From NCBI GenBank assembly GCA_030549205.1, contig JAUKTV010000006.1, forward strand, positions 1,382,501-1,446,500: a DNA stretch of 64,000 nucleotides, read 5' to 3'. Made by a program: the position numbers and the translations under genes. Source of the stretch: Apiosordaria backusii. Taxonomy: Eukaryota > Ascomycota > Sordariomycetes > Sordariales > Lasiosphaeriaceae. Positions within the stretch are counted from its first letter, which is position 1. Every line of letters starts with the position of its first letter. Shown here piece after piece: positions 59,226 to 64,000 of this stretch. Under the pieces are notes generated by a model. The model made no database searches, was not told the DNA's origin, and was given only the letters and a program-made list of their open reading frames with translations.

Positions 59226-61049
59226 TTAGACGATCAAGCACTGCTCTCGCCTACTCTTCATCGCAGCCAACCAGTTCCAACCCCCTAGATCCTCCAGACC
59301 GGCCATCTCCATGGCGTCTCTGGCCTCCCAGATCTCCTTCATCATTTCAATCGCCGTCCGTATGTAACCCCAAGGACAAATCCAAGGGTTCTTTGCCCAA
59401 ACGGACTCGAGCCTCTCTGCATACCACACTCTCTGAGATGCCTCATTTGTCTGCGCACCGGCCATGAAAACAGGCCAGACAAGGCCCTTGAGAAGAACGT
59501 GATCAAGCGGGACCTCCGCAATATACCCGCGCAGTTCCATGACCAGCGGCTCCAGTGAGATCAAGCCGAGCGGTTCGAGTGCGTCAGGCACACAAAGTAG
59601 GATATACAGACAAGCCGCCGCCCGGTGCGCTCTTGCCAAGCTTACCCTCACGGACAGATCGTCCTGCTCCAACGACAGCCCTTGGATGGCATACACCCAG
59701 TCCACGACATCGAACTTTTTGGCCCGGCTCAAGAGCTCCAATGCCCTTTTCACCTTGTCCTCGGGCGCACTCAAATGGTCGTGAAACAGCCTGCTGGTAG
59801 CCAGGATAGCCTCCAACATCACTGGCGGGCAACAATGGTAACTATGCGCCTCGGCCCTCCTCAGGACGGAAAACAAATCCGACTCTTCCATCGAGTCAGC
59901 CCAAGACGTGTCAACGCCGCTTATCGTCGTCCCAAATATCCGGTACGTCAAGCAATCCGCAGCGATGGCATCCACCAGCCTCATCAAGCTGTCATCAATC
60001 CGCACCGCCTTCTCCTCCCCGCCACTGGCAATCTGCTTCTGGATGGACGTTATCAGCGTGCTAGCGGCCTCGATGTGAGCCTGCCAGCTACCCTTGCCGT
60101 TGTCAATCAAGTCCAGGTTTACAAAAAACACAATCGCCGCTAGGATCATGGCCTGGCTCGTGGGGGTTACGCCATCACTGGCACCAGCAACCGCTCTTTT
60201 GAGTGCCGAGACAGCCTTGCCCTTGGCAACAAGGGCGTCGACCAGTTCTGGCCCTCCGGGGCGGCGGTTGTGATAGTTTTGAAGCGTGGCTAGATGCATA
60301 GCTCCCGTGGCGACAATGATGGACTGAAGGCAGTCAAACTGGCCAGCGAGGGGAATCGTGGCGCGGAAAGGGTTGCGAGATTGTTGGTCGATCGAAACCA
60401 GATCGCGGCAGACAGCGTTTGAGACTAACATGATGCATTAGTATCAATTTGTCTACCGTCTTGGCTTGCAGGGAGGATGTGGGGGGGAGGCAGGGTACAT
60501 ACAGTGGTGGATGTAATGTTTTGATTTTCGATCGAGGCTGTTGTGGAAGGGGTCCAATAGAGAAGGATGAACAAGGGTGTATGTAACTGCTCCGTCTCCC
60601 TCAGGCTCCATCTGCTGGACCTCGCGGTTTATAGCGATGAGTTCGGCACGACTGAGAGTTTTGGATTGATATGCAGGTTCACATATTGATGACACCGGTG
60701 AGGCTGGTGATACCAAGGGCGATACCAGTGGAGATAGTGAAGGAGATACTGATGGCGACTCTGATGGTGATCGTGTTGATATCGATGATGATGCTACTGG
60801 CGATGTTGAATTCGGTCGAGTCTTCAAGGGTTCTCGCTTTTGCTTTGGCAGCGCAAGGCGTCCCCGAACAGCCGGGGCATTTGCCCATCGGAAGAGGGTT
60901 CCATAGCCAAGACACTCTTCGCCGTTGAGTGAGCACTTGTGACAGGAGGGCACTGATTTATCACAGCGAAGTCGGCGGCGGCGGCAGTTATGACAGGCTT
61001 TTTGTTGCGCTCCTGCTGTCGAGGTGGTCGTCTTCTTGGATTCAGGCAT
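59226..61049 (-). CDS. Zn2Cys6 transcription factor
   Basis: Two exons (61049-60503, 60424-59226) give 581 aa. The zinc cluster ACHNCRRRRLRCDKSVPSC continues HKCSLNGEEC, with correct C6 spacing. A Ser/Pro-rich repeat region of about 35 residues (SPSVSPSLSPLVSP) follows. The C-terminal half is a fungal-specific activation domain of the type that begins DPFHNSL and continues through FDCLQSIIVATGAMHLATL. Convergent with the MFS exporter (250 bp apart) and divergent from the DHA2 transporter. Either could be a target; a role in the DIT-like group is possible but unproven. Confidence 0.88.
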
Positions 61050-61842
61050 CGAGGGACTTTCAGTCCTGTTCCTCGGGATAATTCCTCTTTCCCTCTTGGT
61101 CTGTATTCGGTTGTCGTGTCATCGACCTCAAGCAGGCTTCAAGGGAGAAGTGACGTTGAAAGACAAGATCGCCACCTAATCAGGGTCAGGGGCGCGGCGG
61201 CTTCTGAGAGCAAGCAAAGAATGCACTAAGCCGAAAGGGGTACCAAAATGACAGAAGATGCATGGGCCCACTTTTAAGGCTTTGCGATGGGCACGTGGTG
61301 TGAGATATCGCTTGTGAGGGATCAGCACCTAAACACTAACAAATTGTCGCAAGCGATTTTTCAACCCACGTAGATGGGGCATCTCGTGCGTGTCGTGCAG
61401 TCGACTGCGCTGGAACAAAGAAGCTTAAAATAGTAAAAGAGATAGAAAAAAGACGAGAAAAGCATCCAAGACAGGAACTAGAGAAGCACATCTCACATCG
61501 TCCTCCCATCCTCCCTCTGATTGCATTGTCGGTCTAGTCCCCACCTCATATCATTTTTGGGAATAGTGGAGCAAAAGGGTAGCGCGCTAGGCTTGAAAAG
61601 GTAACCTCCGGACAACGTTTGCATTCCAGACCCTGTCCATTTGTTTTTTACTAATCGCCTTCGTTAGTCATACCGATGATGTTGAACTTTAGCAACTGTT
61701 CTGGTGTTCTAGTGTCGAAAATGCTTATCCGTTCACCGAAGCTTCGAGAGGCTGAGATTTATATCGTGAAGGACTCCTGTGTTCTCGTGACGCCTATCTC
61801 AGAGTTCCTTGCTCAGCGTCATCGTCCTTTCGTCGACAAGTC
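61050..61842. promoter_or_regulatory. Divergent promoter region, regulator and DHA2 transporter
   Basis: About 790 bp between the starts at 61049 (minus) and 61843 (plus). No gene is seen. No operator was identified. Confidence 0.4.
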
Positions 61843-63544
61843 ATGACATCAATGTCACCATCAACGAAGAAGCCGGGTGACCCTGAGTCGTCCTCATCAG
61901 GGACCGACTCTGAGACTGATCTTGATGTCCTCGGCCGTCAAAGACCAGAGGTGTTCTCCAGCACCTTCACTGAAATACTCTTTTGCGGCTCACTTCTGAT
62001 ATCCATGTTCATGGCGGTTCGTTTTGAGCAGTCTTTTTCATCTCAAACATCCAACTAATTTTGAAAACAGGAGTTCTTCATCTCAGGCTTCAACATCATC
62101 CTTCCCTCAGTCGCCATCTCACTGGAGATCCCTAAAGCCTCACAGATATGGCCCGCCAGCGTCTTTTCCCTCGTCACCGGCGCCTTTCTCCTGCCCTTTG
62201 GCAGAATAGCCGATATCTATGGCGCCTACTGGGTCTTTTGTGCCGGCATGGTCTGGTTCTCCGCTTGGTCTCTCATCTCTGGCTTCAGTACGAACTACGT
62301 CATGCTCATTGTGACAAGAGCACTGGGCGGTTTTGGACCGGCCGCTTTTTTGCCGACGGGCATCATGCTGTTGGGGAAGCTGTATCGGCCGGGCCCGAGG
62401 AAGAATCTGGTATTCGGACTTTACAGTGCTTTTGCGCCTATTGGCTTCTTCCTAGGCATTATCACTGGTGGTTTGACAACCGAGTATCTCAGTTGGAGGT
62501 GGTACTTTTTTATCGGCGCGATTGTCCTGTTCATTTCTTGCGCAGTGGCATTTGTGACGATTCCGCGGGATGGGAAACAGACAAGACGAGAGAATGCTCA
62601 TGTCAAGATGGACTGGTGGGGAGTTTTCACGATTGTGCCAGCCCTGGTCTTGACGACGTTTGCTATCACGGATGGAGCACATGCGCCCAACGGGTGGAAA
62701 AGTCCGTATATTATTGTCACGTTCATTCTTGGAGTGCTACTGTTGGCTGCAGCAGTCTATGTCGAAGGTTGGGTAGCAGAGCAGCCGCTACTGCCATTTG
62801 ATCTGTTTCAACCAAAGTACATGACGCGGTTAACGGTTGCACTTTTTTTTGCGTACGGCATTTTTGGCGTCTTTCTGTTTTACGCCAGTTTCCAGTAAGT
62901 TATTGATCTCTCTGCTCCTGGGGTGAAGAAAGACAGGGCTAATCGTTTGCAACAGAATCAGCGAGTGGATGGGACAAACAGCGCTCATTACGGCAGTTTG
63001 GTTCGCCCCCATGGCAGCTGGCGGTATCGTTCTGGCCACTGTTGGCGGGTTTACACTTCATCTATTGCCGGGTAGGCTCCTCTTGATCATTTCCGCGCTT
63101 GGAAGCTTGGCCTGCGTGCTTCTCTTTGCACTCATGCCGCAAGATGCCAACTTTTGGGCTTGGGTCTTCCCTGCCATGCTGGGCTCGACCATTGGCATAG
63201 ATATCACTTTTATCGTCAGTAACGTCTTCATCACAGCAAACGTTGCAAGACACAGACAGGGCTTGGCGGGAGCCCTCATCAACAGTCTATTGTTTCTCGG
63301 CATCAGCTTCTTCCTCGGTATATCGGATCTCGCCGTCTCCGAAGAGACGAAGAGGGGCGGCACAGCTGGGCACCATGTAGCCTTTTGGTTTGCCACTGCT
63401 TGCGCCGTGGTTGTGTTGGTCTTGTTTGCCACCATCAAGGTGGGCAAGGCCGAGTCAGATTTGACAATGGAGGAAAAGGCGGAATTAGAACGGCAGGCCA
63501 AGAACCAAGCCAGTCGGTCTACTGTGACGGAGGAGAAGGCCTAG
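61843..63544 (+). CDS. MFS drug:H+ antiporter, DHA2 type
   Basis: Three exons (61843-62016, 62071-62894, 62956-63544) give 528 aa. A Ser/Glu/Asp-rich cytoplasmic N-terminus is followed by about 14 hydrophobic segments. LLPFGRIADIYGAYWVF matches MFS motif A, and GLYSAFAPIGFFLGIITGGL matches the antiporter motif C region. GLAGALINSLLFLGISFFLG near the end is typical of the DHA2 branch. The tail is Glu/Lys-rich and cytoplasmic. The family exports toxic compounds or siderophore-like metabolites at the plasma membrane; its substrate is unknown. Head-to-head with a Zn2Cys6 regulator. Confidence 0.9.
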
Positions 63545-63636
63545 TGGTACCTAGGTACGTAAGGTAGCTGGCTAGAATTTCTTGGTATATAGACGTGATA
63601 GACAAAGCATTGATTACCTAGATGGCGTTATTAGAT

Positions 63637-64000
63637 TTACAGTTCATCTCTCACAATCCCTTCCTCGAGCTCTTTTTTCTTCTTCTGCCTCTCCTCCCTT
63701 TGCTGTTTCCTGTCATTCCTCTTGATTGTTCGGTGCAATCTCTCCCACATCAGACGGGAGCGCTTTCCGTCTTCACTTTCTGTCACAGCCATAGCCTCAA
63801 TTGTAAACTCCATATCCCGTTTGCCGTTCTCGCGATGAGGTTTGGTATGGTCAGTTACCCAAGCAATGACGCAGTGATCTATCGCTTGGTGTTTATACTT
63901 GGGCAGGTTGTTGAGCTCTCCTGATATCAGTGTCAGCTTCCAGTCTTCTGAGTCTTCGGTGAGAAATAACTTACGCTCACAGGCCCCACTCCCACCCGCC
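63637..64000 (-). CDS. C-terminal end of an unrecognised protein (runs off the right edge)
   Basis: The minus strand from 63920 to 63637 is an open frame ending in a Lys/Glu/Arg-rich tail (RQKKKKELEEGIVRDEL). It contains PKYKHQAIDHCVIAWVTDH. A probable intron (63974-63921, GTAAGT...TCAG) joins it to coding sequence reaching the window edge. I do not recognise the family. The frame's consistency and codon pattern argue that it is real. Confidence 0.6.
   Translation of the reverse strand, partial: AGGSGACERKLFLTEDSEDWKLTLISGELNNLPKYKHQAIDHCVIAWVTDHTKPHRENGKRDMEFTIEAMAVTESEDGKRSRLMWERLHRTIKRNDRKQQREERQKKKKELEEGIVRDEL

Noticed and set aside
1..64000. CRISPR arrays, bacterial operons or prophage
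   Set aside because: No direct-repeat/spacer pattern was seen, and spliceosomal introns throughout show that this is fungal nuclear DNA.

Overview
The window looks like nuclear DNA of a filamentous ascomycete, most likely a Sordariomycete. The genes carry short GT-AG introns of about 50-120 bp with CTAAC/CTGAC branch sites. The gene set is typical of that group: three Zn2Cys6 regulators, a non-reducing polyketide synthase (NR-PKS), an AA9 lytic monooxygenase, a catalase-peroxidase and a PTH11-like receptor relic. There is also a split tRNA-Phe with a 37/38 intron. Exon models were built by hand from reading frame, splice sites and family motifs; for nearly every complete multi-exon gene the summed exon length is an exact multiple of three.

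Left part (1-21952), a polyketide locus. In order: the N-terminal half of a TmpL-like adenylating membrane protein (-); an enoyl-CoA hydratase-like enzyme (+); a Zn2Cys6 regulator (-), whose stop lies 6 bp from the hydratase stop; a full-size ABCB-type exporter (+), divergent from the regulator; and a 2522-residue NR-PKS (-) with order SAT-KS-MAT-PT-ACP-CMeT-esterase/TE. That order is the one used by synthases of C-methylated orsellinic-acid-type aromatics. Regulator, exporter and PKS are a plausible functional unit; the hydratase and the TmpL-like gene may or may not belong.

Middle part (21953-47555), sparse and repeat-bearing. It holds an AA9 LPMO (-), two degenerate tandem arrays, an unrecognised 166-residue three-exon gene, a broken PTH11-like gene, an M28 aminopeptidase (+), a 5'-nucleotidase (+), an intronless KatG (+), a decayed adenylation-domain/rhodanese relic and a Pho89-type phosphate transporter (-). 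One intron of the transporter contains a complete, intron-bearing tRNA-Phe gene. A family of short palindromic (foldback) MITE-like elements with GTGGACAAAA-type ends recurs across the window, and two members sit inside introns of the PKS.

Right part (47556-64000). A Zn2Cys6 regulator (+) is followed by a set resembling the yeast dityrosine genes: a DIT1/PvcA-family isocyanide synthase (-), a DIT2/CYP56-like P450 (-) and a DTR1-like MFS exporter (+). Next come another Zn2Cys6 regulator (-), divergent from a DHA2-type drug transporter (+), and the C-terminal end of an unrecognised minus-strand gene. Yeast precedent suggests synthase, P450 and exporter act in sequence on an amino-acid-derived product that is then exported; the actual product here is unknown.
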